A stretch of 64,000 bases of DNA, from contig NW_023601104.1 of the NCBI RefSeq assembly GCF_014898055.3, positions 39,434,210 through 39,498,209 of the forward strand, in the 5' to 3' direction. The stretch is from Talpa occidentalis (Eukaryota; Chordata; Mammalia; Eulipotyphla; Talpidae). Positions within the stretch are counted from its first letter, which is position 1; each line of letters begins with the position of its first letter. The notes below the pieces were generated by a model, which saw only the letters and a list, made by a program, of their open reading frames with translations, was not told the DNA's origin and made no database searches. The position numbers and the translations under genes are program-made. Below are positions 33,770 through 45,763 of this stretch, piece after piece.

Positions 33770-35251
33770 CCAGATATATGCCCTAAGCATCTCGTCTTTT
33801 ACTGCAACACTGTGTGGCTTCGATATCAATTGGACAATGGCTCCCACTGGCCCGAGCATGGCACTTTTGACTTCTCAGTCCTTATAGACCTATACTATTT
33901 CTATCACCGCAATGGAAAATGGTCAGAGATCCCTTATGTCCAGGCCTTCTTTCTCTTGCACTCCCGTCCCTCCCTCCTTAAAACCTGTCACACTTTCCAG
34001 GCCCTTCTTGCCTGCAACACCTCAACCCAGTCTGACAAAGCTTCCTCCATGGGTTCTCTTAGCACCTCATCCTCTGACTCTCCAGCTGCCTTCACCGATC
34101 CTCCTGAAGCTCTCACTTCATCTCCTATTGCTCCCCACCCTCCTCCTTATCCCGGACAACAGGGACAACCCGATGGAACTGAAAAACCTTCGAATCCCAC
34201 CCCCCTGGCTCCCTTCTCGCCCCCAAGCCACCATACTCGGTCCTTAGACCAGCCTCTTCTGTGTCCTTTGAGGGAGGTTGCAGGGGCAAAGGGCATTGTC
34301 CGTGTCCACTTTCCTTTCTCTCTCTGACCTCTCTCAAATTGAAAAACGCCTTGGATCTTTCACAAATGACCCCACAATCTTTACCAAAGAATTCCAATAC
34401 CTAACTCAGGCTTATGACCTTACTTGGCATGATATCTACATTATCCTCTCTTCCACCCTAACTTCGGATGAGAGGTAACATGTTTACCGTGTTTACCCGT
34501 CTGCCCAAGACCATGCAGATCAGGTCCATTTGACTGACACAACCATGCCCCCAGGCCCTGAAGCAGTTCCCCACCAAGAGCCAGGGTGGGACTACCAGAC
34601 TGACACAGACAAGGGCCACAGGGGCAGGGCTCAGGGAGACCGATTTATTACCTGTCTCCTAGCTGGTCTCCAAGCTACTGCCCATAAAAGTGTAAACTTT
34701 GATAAACTGAGGGAGATTACCCAGTCTGCCTCAGAAAACCCTGCTGCCTTCCTCAGCCGCCTTACTGAGGTACTGCAGCGCTATACCAGGCTTGACCCTC
34801 ACTCGCCTGGAGGTGCCACAGTTCTGGCTACCCATTTTATATCTCAGTCAGCCCCTGACATTAGAGAACAGCTTAAGGAGGCTGAGGATGGTCCTCAAAC
34901 CCCTATTCAGGATCTGCTGAATATGGCCTTTACAGTATTTAACAACCGGCAGGAACAGGACAGGGCAGAGAGGAAACTCCGTAGTCGCCAGAAGGCTGAG
35001 CTTCAAGCTCAGGCCCTAGTAGCTGCCTTGAGATCGCCAGGCCCTGCTCCTCCAATGACCACAGCGCCTGCTGCCCGACAGAGGACAACAATGGGCCCCA
35101 TGGGCCCCTACCGACCGCCGCTGGGAGCCTGCTTCAAGTGTGGCCTGGAGGGCCACTGGTGCAGACAATGCCCCAACCCCTGTCCTCCACCAGGACCGTG
35201 CCCCATCTGCAACGTCCAGGGTCACTGGAAAAGTACTGTCCCACCATGCCT
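33770..35251 (+). pseudogene. gag: ERV gag remnant
   Basis: The matrix-like start is at 33,812 (WLRYQLDNGSHWPEHGTFDF, a gammaretroviral MA pattern), with a proline/serine-rich stretch to 34,250. Frameshifts lead to the capsid (YLTQAYDLTWHDIY near 34,400; INPAAFL-like SENPAAFLSRL, then LATHFISQSAPDIREQL). Nucleocapsid has one intact zinc knuckle (CFKCGLEGHWCRQC) and a second degenerate one (CPICNVQGHW with the last Cys misplaced). The longest frame is 257 codons (34,530-35,303). At least two frame breaks and a stop prevent a full Gag. Confidence 0.88.
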
Positions 35252-35573
35252 GGCCAAGGGATGTTTACAGCCTTTTGTTCCCAGAAGTTTTTTCACTTGT
35301 TAATGTAAGGCCAAATGTTGAATTGCTACCTTTTGGCAGAAAACTACTAATTTTATAAAAAACGTAATATTTGTATCATGCAGTGCCATTTGTCATCAAA
35401 TTGGTTATTCAGTAATTGATCGGTGTTTGCAGTTTTACTTTTAAATACGTATATTTGCAATGGTAGAAACTAGCCATAAACAAATGAGGAGAATCTAGCA
35501 GGATAACAAGATACCTGACTTTTCAGGAATCTGCCCCATGCCCGGACCTTTGTCAGACGACATGAGTAGCGTG
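35252..35573 (-). mobile_element. LTR fragment (long-LTR family) inside pol
   Basis: This is the reverse complement of the first third of the 12.4-kb LTR: GGCCAAGGGATGTTTACAGCC here matches GGCTGTAAACATCCCTGGCC there, and CTTTGTCAGACGACATGAGTAGC matches GCTACTCATGTTGTCTGACAAAG. It joins the end of gag directly to the middle of reverse transcriptase, so the viral sequence between was lost. Confidence 0.85.
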
Positions 35574-37340
35574 GTTCCCCATAGTTTCTTTACCATCCCT
35601 CTGGATCCTCAGTGTTACTTCCTATTTGTTTTTACTTGGGAAGATCCGGACACACACACCTCCCAGCAACTGGCCTGGACAGTTCTGCCTCATGATTTCT
35701 GGGACAGCCCTCATTTGTTTGGTCAAGCATTAGCTAGTGATCTCTTGTCGTGTAATATTCAACCCAGCACTCTCCTTCAGTATGTTGCTGACCTCCTCTG
35801 CAGTTCTCTCTGCCACAATCTCAACAACTGCACAATTCCTCAATTTCCTGTGCTCAAAAGGATACCGTGTCTTCCCATCCAAAGCCCAACTTTCAGTTCC
35901 CACAGTCTATCTGGGTCTTCGACTAACTCCTTCCTCCAAACAGCTGACAGTCGACCACAAACAGGCCATCAGGGATCTTCCTTCCCCTGAATCGGCAGAA
36001 CAAATCCTTTCCTTCCTAGGTTTGGTCGGATTCTACCATCACTGGATCCCTAATTTTGCTTTCCTAGCCAAACCACTGTATGATGCAGCAAAAGCCTCCC
36101 CCGTAAGACCTCTCCAATCCCCCGGGGAGGTCTGCCGGGCCTTCCTTTTACTCAGAAATATCCTTTTTAAGGCACCTGCCCTTGCCCTTCCTGATCCAGA
36201 AAAGCCTTTCTTCCTGTTCACAGATGAACGTCGGGGTATTGTGGCAGGTGTCCTTTCCCAACCTTTGAGCCCAGCCCTGAGTCCTATCACTTATCTTTCC
36301 AAACAGATGGATCCCACCGTTAGGGGCTGGCAGCCTTGCCTTAGAGCCTTGGCAGTGGCAGCTCTACTCACCCAGGAATCCCTCAAACTTATTCTGGGAA
36401 GACCTGTCCAAGCACATTCCTCCCACCGCCTTCAGGACCTCCTGTCTCACCACTAGCTCTCCATTCTTTCTCCTTCCCGTTTTCAACATCTCCATATGCT
36501 CTTTATCAAAAACCCTCTGGCGAGTCATAGTCAAATTCTCTCAACCCAGGCACTCTTCTGCCTGTCTCTGGCCCCGCTTCTGTCGCCCATTTGTGTCCTG
36601 AAATCCCGGACGAAAGCCTCCAGACTGGGTTTGGCTGACTCCCCTTTGTCAGATGCCTACTAGATGCTGTTTGTGGACAGCGGCTCTTGTGTCGATGCGC
36701 GAGGTCAGTGGAGGGCTGCCTATGCCATTGTTACCATCAATCGGGTAATTGAAGCAGAAAAGCTGCCCAGAGGAATTACCTCCCAAAAGGCAGAACTCAT
36801 AGCACTTACCGGGGCCCTTAACCTCAGCAAACATAAGAAAGTCAACATCTATACGGATTCAAAATATGCCTTCCTTATGGCTCACAGTCATGCTGCAATT
36901 TGGCAGGAAAGGGGGTTCCTTTCCACCAAGGGGTCCCCCATCATGAACGCTAAACTTATCCTTAAGCTTTTAGTGGCCTTGCAGCTTCCAACTGAAGTTG
37001 CCATTATCCACTGTAAAGAACACCAAACTGACAATTCTTACATTACCACAGGGAATAACAGGGCTGATGCAGCAACAAGGGCTCTCACAACTGACTCTGC
37101 TGCAGACCCTGCCCCTATTCTCTCTCTATCTGTCCCCTCCATCACTCTGACTTCTGAGCCTAATGAACGCCAATTCCTGAGTCCACTCTTCTTCCACCCC
37201 TCCTTGAGTGCAAAAGTCTGGCAGATATGTTACCGTCGTCAAACCTGTGCTTGCCTGTCACCTCAAGGGGGAGTTCACCCACCTTTTTCTTTTGCAGTTC
37301 ACCAACTGCATGGACACTTATCCAGACAGGATTGATCTCT
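35574..37340 (+). pseudogene. pol: ERV pol remnant (reverse transcriptase end, RNase H)
   Basis: The reverse transcriptase fragment has LAWTVLPHDFWDSPHLFGQA (motif before the missing active site). The connection follows (FLGLVGFYHHWIPNFAFLAK, FLFTDERRGIVAGVLSQ, ITYLSKQMDP). RNase H spans 36,664-37,100 with FVDSGS, SQKAELIAL, IYTDSKYAF and NRADAATR, so the acidic active-site residues are visible. The YXDD box, protease and nearly all integrase are absent. Only a short zinc-finger-like HLHGHLS stretch remains near 37,300. Frames are split at about 35,990 and 36,456. Confidence 0.88.
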
Positions 37341-37489
37341 CTCTACTCAGGCAACTGCTCCGGGGACACACAGACCAGTACTTACCCAGTCCTGCCTCAG
37401 ATCTCGACCTCCTCAACTGACCTTCCCCACCACTGTATCCGGAAGACCAAGTTCTGCTCAAATCACTTCAGCCAAAGCCACTGCAGCCT

Positions 37490-38900
37490 CCGTGGACCGG
37501 TCCGCACATGGTCATTTTCACCACGCCTACAGCAGTAAAACTTCTGGGAGACCCCCTCCTGGCACCATCTATCAGAAGACAAACAATATGTATGTGCCCC
37601 AGAAGACAAACAGTATGTATGTCATAACCTGGGTCCTACTAGGATGCACATTTCTTATCAAAATCTCCCCTAGCTCAGTATCCTATGTATGGAAATTCAA
37701 AGTTAGGGAGACCTTTGTCTCAAGATCCACTGAGACTACCCTCTTGGTGGGTACTGCGGAGTGTCCACAGGCCAGATGCACAGCACCTATCACTCTCACC
37801 CTAACTCACTCGTCGATTACTAACCCTATGAACACCTTGTTTTGTTTCTTTTACGATCAAACCCTAGATTACTGCAAGAATACCTACAAAGAATATGGGG
37901 GGGTGCCTTTACCAGTCATTTACAGTGCACCTTCCAGACAAAGGCCGAATGTTCTCTCCGGTCCATCATAATACGGGTTTCAATATGAATCAAGTTAACT
38001 ATACTATTTCAGATCCTTGGGACCAACGTTGGGTATAGGGAGTCCAAGCCGCAGTGTACACTGGCTGGCATTCCTACCCAGTGGCAACATTGTCCATCTC
38101 AAGGGAATATGTCTTGACACAAAATGCCACAGTCCAAGTCTCCCAGGACATCCTCCATTTGGAGCAAGTCCTACAAAATCAGCTAACATCATCAGAAAAG
38201 ACCGAGACACCCTCAACCTGGATTCATATAATCCAAAACGCTATAACCTTCCTAAATGACTCTTTTGGGACTAATACCTCCTCTTGTTTCCTCTGTGCTT
38301 CCCTTCAGAGGCCTCTACTGGCAGCAGTTCCAATTAATCTTAATACCATTACAACCAAGATAACGGACCCTGCTTGCCAGACTCCCTAACTCTCAGTCCC
38401 CCTATGGGACTCCAATCACAGCTACCCCTGCTATCAAACTGATGCCCTTGTCAGCCTTCATTCTTGGACTTCTAACAATTCGGTTAGCGAATAGATACCT
38501 CCTTAGAAAAAACCTATGTGTCTTTAGCATCATTATAAAGACAGCTCACCTCCCTGGCACAGGTCACTCTCCAAAACCGGCAGGCTCTGGCCTTGTTAAC
38601 GGCTGATAAGGGGGTTACCTGCCTGCTCCTCAGGGAAGAATGTTGTTACTATATCAATGAGTCTGGGATTGTAGAACAAAATGTGGAAGCCTTAATGAAA
38701 CTACGCAAAGACATGGAAAGGGAAAGAGGGGGCTCCAACTCTCTGCTAACATGGTTTCAAAATCCTATAGTGTCACGGCTCCTCCCACTCTTGGGGCCAA
38801 TACCAATGATTACCTTATTTTTTTCTTTTTGCTCCTTGCCTCCTAAAATTCATACAGGCATTCATTCAGGAAATGTCTCCTACCACCTCTAACCAACTCC
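37490..38900 (+). pseudogene. env: ERV env remnant
   Basis: The surface part contains cysteine-containing pieces (TAECPQARCTAPITLTLTH, FFYDQTLDYCKNTY). The transmembrane part contains ALLTADKGVTCLLLREECCY, which holds the CX6CC arrangement typical of class I envelopes, followed by WFQNPIVSRLLPLLGPI and a hydrophobic membrane segment. Stops and frameshifts separate four frames, so no complete envelope could be made. Confidence 0.85.
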
Positions 38901-39042
38901 TTCTCCACCCATATTCTCGCATCCCTGCAGAAGACCATCATAACCAGGCCTGAGCCACCCCCTTGGTCTTCGTGCCGCCTTCCAGCAGGAAGTAGCCAAA
39001 GAAAGAGCCATCGCCCCTTTTCCTATCAACAAAAGGCTGGTA

Positions 39043-39430
39043 TGAAGGTCGATGCAGGAGGCCTTGCCAGAATGCAAAAGCCCACCAAGAAGCCCACCTG
39101 GGGACAGGAATGCGGACGCCTGCCTAGAAAAATCAGACAATGAACCTCTCCTTGCCCCACAAATCTTTTCATCCCCACAAATCTTTTCACCCCCTACAAA
39201 CTTTCCCCCCTGCCCCCGCCATGCAAACCCAGTTTCCCACCAGACCTCTCCTTACCCTATAAAAGCCTGCTTCCCCCTGGCAACGTTCGTGACTTTACTG
39301 ACCCCCACCTAATTCTGCCTGGGGTGCAATAAATTTTCCCTTCCTTTGAGAAAGTTTAGCCTGGCTCTTCTCTACCACGCTGCAAACGTTTCAGTTTCAA
39401 TCATTCCTCATCTATTGGGGCTCAGGTTTC
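39043..39430 (+). mobile_element. ERV 3' LTR
   Basis: Starts TGAAGGTCGATGCAGG after a purine-rich AAAAGGCTGG. It contains TATAAAAGCC (39,258) and AATAAA (39,329). It matches the 5' LTR over its U3 part, with indels. The right end is approximate. Confidence 0.75.
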
Positions 39431-41440
39431 CTGGGCCTGATGAGTCTGGTTCCCGGAATGTGCCAACAGTGTTCCTCCTAGCCAACACAGGTGTTTGCTC
39501 TTGGGGTGGGCCAAGCTGTGGAATTTCCTGTCTGCTGGAGTCCCCTTGACCTGATGGTGTCTGTTGCTGAAATGGCAAGCAGTACTTGCTCCAGAAGTGG
39601 GCTCAAACTCGGCACAGATTTCACTTTCCCAGTGTGGCACTGCCATGGGAGTGAACCCACCAGTGCCATCCACAGCCTGTTCTCCAGTATCCTGTCTCCA
39701 TCGATGGCCTCCAAACCCTATCATTGTTTTTGTCCACTCCATGGACAGAATAAATCCCCAAATCTTATTCCCCCCAAGTATGAACACTGGGTCTTTTTTT
39801 TTTTTTTTTTTTTTTTTGATAACCAGTGATTAGTTCTCATCCATATAGCTCACAAATTCTGAGGATCTCCAGCATCACCTTCTACTCCCAACAGTCAAGT
39901 TGACTTCCATTCCTTTCCACAAATGTCCTCTTATCTGCCTTCTTGGTTCACACAAGAGGACACTATGCTCAGGAGATACATTTCCTCACAAAACTGCTCA
40001 GTTTTTTTTCATCTTCAGGAAATAATTAGGGCAAAATCCAAAGGCCCAGCCTTGATGCTCAAATTCTTAGAAACCAGGACTGTATTGACAGATGTATTTA
40101 AGACTTGTCAAGATTCAAAATATGTTAATTTATTTATAAGACCTTTCTTTCACATGATAAGGCTCTCTAGATCCAGACAACTGATGGATTCCTTTGGTGA
40201 CCAAATCTAATTAGTTGGGGCAGTTCCCTTCAGTGCCTCATGATCAACCATCAAGTCTATTACAAAAAAAGAGAAGAAATGGGCATTAAATATTTAGTAA
40301 CATGTTACTATCTAGACATATCTTTCCCAAGGTAGAAGCAGCTAATGATGCCAGCAATATATTATTATGTATTATTGTTTTAGAAGAAAGACCAAGACAA
40401 ATCAGTAAGATACCAAAGAAAATGGCTGGGAAATTTAAATACAAAAAAAAAAAAAAAAAAAAAAACTACTATAGCATTATCTTTAAGTGATATTTTTAAG
40501 TAGGGGAAGTCAGATTAACTTAAAATTTTTAGAGTTATAGTAAGATTTTGGAAATAGAAATAAATGTGTAGGTGTTTGTAAATAGGTCTACATTTGAAGT
40601 AGTTATATATAAATTAGGCAATAGTGTTTGACAGGAAGATTAATAGACACACACACATACACAAACCTAACGAGACTATGTTATAAAGATAACATTTTTT
40701 GGAAATTGCTAATGTTTCAAAGCAAACTGGATGAGGACAGCAACATAAAATGCTTGCTGACAGAGAGCTTATAATACAATATAATTACATTTGTCTTGGT
40801 GAATTACTATAAATTTTGGCCCCCAGTCCCCAAGTTTGTTGACTCAAAGGTCAACTCTTTTTCAGAAGAAAAAAAGCAAGTAAAAGCAGAATCATTAATT
40901 ACCCATATGTAAACCAAAAACCAAATTGCCACACTGCCTGAAATACAGATGTCAGCTTGACCAATATAATCTAAAGAGGACAGAATTTAACTTAATTGTC
41001 TGGTGGGCACAGAATTTGAGAAAAAGGAGTGGACTGAACAATTGAAATGTTGATGGACATCAGGTAGTAAGAGGGAACTACGGGTGAAATATATATTTGG
41101 GTGAAGGCACAGCATTCAGTGTACTCAGGCAATTCTGCTACTTTGGGTCTCTGTTTTCACATTTAATTACTGGCACTCCTTGCTGTACCCTGATATGACT
41201 CATACATTTTAAATGTTTCTAGCAAAGGTTTCTTTAAAAGTTTAGGCTAAAATTTAGACAATACAGCAGCGTTGCTGGTAATCCGCTATAGAGCAGCTCA
41301 TATGGATTCATGTCTGAATCCCTCAGAATAGGTAAAGCAATGAACATAAAGCCAAGAATCTTTCACCAAATATTTTATATAACTCCAGTGCACAAGACTT
41401 ACAGCACTGAAACCTGTTCATCAGAGAATCAAGAACCAAG
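39431..41440. other. No gene recognised; poly(T) and poly(A) runs
   Basis: A 23-base T run at about 39,795 and a 23-base A run at about 40,442 suggest ends of old retroposed sequences. The 39,490-39,830 stretch is moderately GC-rich and of unknown origin. 39,830-41,440 is AT-rich without recognised coding sequence. Confidence 0.4.
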
Positions 41441-42300
41441 ATATGGGTTGGAGGTGCCCCCTGCCCCATCTGACACTGACTGCTCCCCTGCTTTGGTGCC
41501 CACTGGGAGATGATAGCAGGGCTTGGTGGAGACAGTTGTACCTCCCTGGCTCCCCCAGGTCTTCACCTGGTATCTATCAGGTGATGTCAGCTCCATAAAC
41601 ATCAGTCGATTCATACTTCTGGGATAAGACATCCACACATCACCAGTGACCATGTTAATTACTTTTTGAAAGCAAAAAATGCTTTTTGACTCTATTACCA
41701 CTGGAGACAGAAAGTCAGCACTAAATGGGTCTGCATAACAAGGCTTGATAAAATAACCCTTATCTTCATTAGTTTCCCCCAACAATTTATCATTCCTAAG
41801 AACCCAAGCCCCGTTCATTATCTTATCACTTCCCCACAACTTATTGCCCTTTTGTTAAGGTGGTATATAAAAGAGCCCCAGGGCCTCCCCTGGTGGTGCA
41901 GAGGTTGAGTGCTGGGCTGCGAAGCTGCCCGCAGCCTCTGCAGCACCGGTTGGTTCGATCCCTGGCCACCAGCGAGAGTCCCACATGGTGCGTGGACCTC
42001 TCCTGCAGCCCACTGCTCCCCTCAGCAGTGTACTTCGGTCCTTCTGCCTGCTCTGCTCCCTGCTCTGTCTCTAGTGAATTCTCTCACCCTCCCGCGCTTC
42101 TGACTGTACCCAGTGCTTGTATAAATAAATAAATAAATCTTTAAAAATTAAAATTAAAAAAAAATAAATAAAAGAGCCCTAATTTCTAACCACCCCTTTG
42201 TGTTACTCATCATTGTGTTCTTTAATGGCTATGAGAATTGCAAATGTAAATAAACTGTTTGTTCTCTTTTTAATCTTAAATAAATGCTTTTTGAAAGTTG
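41440..42300 (+). mobile_element. Possible LTR interrupted by a SINE at its TATA box
   Basis: GGTGGTATATAAAAGAGCCC at 41,860 reads as a TATA box, and GTAAATAAACTGTTTG (about 42,247) as a poly(A) region, as in old class III LTRs. The SINE inserted between them within the TATA motif. A 136-codon minus-strand frame (41,429-41,839) lies across it without recognised homology. Confidence 0.4.
41879..42169 (+). mobile_element. tRNA-derived SINE
   Basis: Flanked by AAAAGAGCCC on both sides (41869-41878 and 42170-42179). The body has a small duplication at the B box (GGTTGGTTCGATCCC). Confidence 0.93.
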
Positions 42301-42746
42301 TGATATTTGTTTGTTGAGTATTATAAAATGTTCATGATCTAGGATCCGCTGACTTCAAACACTGGATTTTACCTGGAAATAAACCCAATCAGAAAATGTT
42401 AAATGCACAAGATGATCTTTGACACTGAAATTATAATAGCCTAAAATCCCAATAAAGAAGAATAACCACTACATCTGTTCTAGTTTAAAATGCACATTTA
42501 TTCATTTTAACATTACAATTAGTGGTATGTCATAGTTTAGTTGAAGATAGTGCTTTTCTTCTGCTGTGGAATATAACACATTGGTACATTTTAAAATCAA
42601 TAGCATCTTAGATTCTTAGCATCAATAAGATGTATCAATTTTATGACATCAGATCATGCAACTAGTAAATTAAAAATTAAGGAGATTGCATAATGATTAA
42701 AATGTTTAATTTATGTTAATAACCGCTCATCTAAAATAGAACACAA

Positions 42747-43059
42747 GGGCCTCCCCGGTGGCGCAGCGGTTGAGCGCTGGGTTGCGAAGCTGCCCGCAGC
42801 CTCTGCAGCGCCAGTTCAATCCCCAGCTGCTCCCCAGTCACCTGAGGAGGGTCCCACATGGCGCGCAGACCTCTCCTGCCGCCCGCTGCTCCCCTCAGCA
42901 GTGTACTTAGGTCCTTCTGCCTGCTCTGCTCCGCTCTGGCTCTGGTGAATTCTCTCACCCTCCCGCGCTTCTGACTGTACCCAGTGCTTGTATAAATAAA
43001 TAAATAAATCTTTAAAAAAATAAATAAATAAAAAATAATCAAGGGGAAAAAAATAAAAT
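42747..43059 (+). mobile_element. tRNA-derived SINE
   Basis: Near-consensus copy with a long AT-rich tail. Target duplication AAAATAGAACACAA (42733-42746, 43060-43073). Confidence 0.95.
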
Positions 43060-43218
43060 AAAATAGAACACAAAATCGAATGTATAGCAGTTGCAATTAT
43101 GCAAAACAAAAATTCACAAACTGGGCCAATGGACAGAGTAAAAGAGATCACAAACTAGAAAACAATTGTGGAACGTATGGAGATTTCAAGGTATTTTTTA
43201 AATTGGCATAATAAAATG

Positions 43219-43482
43219 TTTTATTTATTTTAAAGATTTATTTATTTATTTTATACAAGTCCTGGGTACAGTCAGAGAGTGGGAGGGAGAGAATTCACCA
43301 GAACAGGGAGCAGAACAGACAGACTGATGAAGTACACTGCTGAGGGGAGCAGCGGGCGTGGCAGGAGAGGTCTGTGCACCATGTGGGACCCTTGTCGGAG
43401 GCCAGGGATCGAACCAGCGCTGCAGAGAATGTGGGCAGCTTCGCAGCCCAGTGCTCAACCACTGTGCCACCAGCGGAGGCCC
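43219..43482 (-). mobile_element. tRNA-derived SINE
   Basis: Minus-strand copy with target duplication AATAAAATGTTTTA (43210-43223, 43483-43496). The body is slightly shortened in the middle. Confidence 0.93.
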
Positions 43483-43679
43483 AATAAAATGTTTTAAAAA
43501 CAAAAACATGTTAAAGCAAGCAAAATCCAAAACCCAAGATGTGTGAATAGACCATATGAGAGGAGACTTAACATGCTATAATTAAATTGTCCAGGACCAT
43601 GAAGGAATTAAAATAAAATGACTTTAAGATGAAAACATCTGAATAGTCAGCAGGCACTGAAGCAACATGATCTAAACTT

Positions 43680-44000
43680 AAGCAGATGCTCCCAAAACTG
43701 CAGGACACTGACTGGCATAGGAGGGCAATTCACTTGGGCAGAAGACTGACCCATAACATGGGAAATGCAAATTTAGCCACCCTCCAGCATCAAAAAGCAC
43801 AATAGACTCTGCCATACTTTCCCATAGGAGCCCAGTATGGACCAATTTTTTATTTAATTGGTCCACAAACCTTTTTCTGTGAGTTATTGTTACTGAGTGA
43901 CTTTTGCATGTATGTGGAAATAAACTGTCTTTCCTCCTGTGAATCTGTCTGTGCAAGTCCCTGACCAAAACTAAATTGGCAGATGAAAAGATTTCCTCCA
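43680..44000 (+). mobile_element. Possible LTR fragment
   Basis: GGAAATAAACTGTCTTTCC (poly(A)-like) followed by CTGTCTGTGCAAGTCCCTG looks like an R-U5 end. No partner LTR is visible. A 120-codon minus-strand frame here has no recognised homology. Confidence 0.3.
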
Positions 44001-44561
44001 AACAACCATTAGCTTCTAGAAATCTGTATCTGCTGTACACCAGTTTGTCATGAAGAGAATAAAAAAGATTCCAGAAGACAAGATAGACCCTCAGGGTTTT
44101 AATTTCCTAAAAGGGTGTTCCTTTCCTCCCCATCTTTTTACAGTGGTTGGATTGGTCAGGGGCACAAGGGTGGGTCTTTTGGGCCAAGGTCAAGAATGTC
44201 CTAAGAATACAGAGGTTCAAGCATCAGCAGAATCCACTTCCTCTCACTGTCTGAAAAATGCTCTCCTACAGCCATTTTATGAGGCAAAGCAAAAGTGGAA
44301 ACTGAAAGGAGGAGTGATTAGTGTGGGTGTCAGTCATAGTTGAAAGAGGAAGTCATCCACGGTGGGGAGAGAGATGGAAGACTCAGCTGCAGGTGTGGGG
44401 GCTCAAGTTGGGTTAGAAGAGCAGCCACATAAGGAAGGGGACAAAGATGATGATAAGAGATTAGTTATAAATGAGGGGATCTGGAAAAGGAAAGCCTTTT
44501 CTCTACATTCTGAGGTACAGTGACTGGGGGCAAGAGTGCTGTGAATTAAACAGATTAACAA
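44001..44561. other. No feature recognised
   Basis: A 97-codon plus-strand frame (44,050-44,343) has no recognised domain. Confidence 0.35.
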
Positions 44562-44576
44562 GAGAAAATGCATTTA

Positions 44577-44865
44577 TTTTTTTTTTTATATAAAGTCTCT
44601 CTCTTTTTTTTTTTTTAGTTTATTTATTTATTTATGCAAGCACTGGGTACAGTCAGAAGCACGGGAGGGTGAGAGAATTCACCAGAGCCAGAGCAGGGAA
44701 CAGAACAGGCAGAGTGACACTGCTGAAGGGAGCAGCGGCGCAACAGGAGAGGTCTGTCGCACCATGTGGGACCCTCGCTGGGGGCCAGGGATCGAACCGG
44801 CGCTGCAGAGGCTGCGAGCAGCTTTGCAACCCAGCGCTCAACCGCTGCGCCACGAGGGGAGGCCT
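44577..44865 (-). mobile_element. tRNA-derived SINE next to an older SINE
   Basis: Target duplication GAGAAAATGCATTTA (44562-44576, 44866-44880). The 3' tail contains two T runs separated by ATATAAAGTCTCTCTC. Confidence 0.92.
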
Positions 44866-44897
44866 GAGAAAATGCATTTAATTTGTTACTATTGGAG

Positions 44898-45096
44898 GAA
44901 TCACCAGAGACAGAATAGGGAACAGAACAGGCAGACTGACTTAAATACATTGCTGAGAGGAGCAGCAGGTGAGACAGGAGAAGTCTGCCGCACCATGTGT
45001 GTCACCTCCCTGGCTGGGGATTGAACTAGTGCTGCAGTGGCTGCGGATAGCTTCATAGGTTGCATCTTAACCCCTGCGCCACCAAGAAGGCCCCAC
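44898..45096 (-). mobile_element. Older SINE, tail missing
   Basis: Begins at GAATCACCAGAGACAG, lacking the AT-rich tail, and ends CCACCAAGAAGGCCC. It belongs to the older subfamily whose head reads GGCCTTCTTGGTGGCGCAGG. Confidence 0.85.
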
Positions 45097-45473
45097 TATT
45101 TAATTGTATATGCAGGGGGCCATCACAAAAATAAATACTCAAAGAAATAGTGATATTTGAGAGCATGTTACCACCTCAACTTGGGAAAGGGGAGAGGGAA
45201 AAGGCCACTTGCAGGGGAGCAAATGAATTTTAGGGAAGATAAATGAGCCCTTGGGAGAACATATGGGAGACATTGATAGTCTATGACAATGTCTGTCTGG
45301 GTAGTGCTAACAATTCTTCTCATTTCCCCCTTGTGATATGACTGACATCTTCCTTGGCTGATGAAATCCAATGTCTCCTGTGTTTGTTGATTCTCAAATG
45401 TCATCAGTTCCAATAATCCTTGTGCCATTGTGACACATCCTCGACCCCTTCATGGATTTCTCAAAGAAATAAC

Positions 45474-45753
45474 TTTTTTTTTTTGAAGATTTATTTATTT
45501 ATTTATACAAGCACTGGGTACAGTCAGAAGCACGGGAGGGTGAGAGAATTCACCAGAGCCAGAGAGGGGAGCAGAACAGGCAGAAGGACCGAAGTACACT
45601 GCTGAGGGGAGCAGCGGGCGGCAGGAGAGGTCTGCGCGCCATGCGGGACCCACGCCCGGTGGCCGGGGAGCAGCCGGGGATCAAACCAGCGCTGCAGAGG
45701 CTGCGGGCAGCTTTGCAACCCAGCGCTCAACCGCTGCACCACAGGGGAGGTCC
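45474..45753 (-). mobile_element. tRNA-derived SINE
   Basis: Minus-strand copy with the short target duplication AAATAACT (45467-45474, 45756-45763). Confidence 0.93.
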
Positions 45754-45763
45754 ACAAATAACT

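Larger units (their letters stand above)
32587..39430 (+). mobile_element. Old class I endogenous retrovirus, broken
   Basis: Order: 5' LTR, leader, gag, pol, env, 3' LTR. All genes carry stops, frameshifts and deletions. Gag has a matrix-like region, a capsid-like region and a zinc-knuckle nucleocapsid. Pol keeps the end of reverse transcriptase, the connection and RNase H. Env keeps surface and transmembrane pieces. A 470-bp solo LTR sits in the leader, and an LTR fragment replaces protease and the start of reverse transcriptase. The gag pattern, with two CCHC-like knuckles, suggests an HERV-H/F-like class I group; this is inference. Confidence 0.9.

Noticed and set aside
41429..41839. 136-codon minus-strand frame
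   Set aside because: Lies antisense across an LTR-like element next to a SINE. No homology is recognised; kept only as a note.
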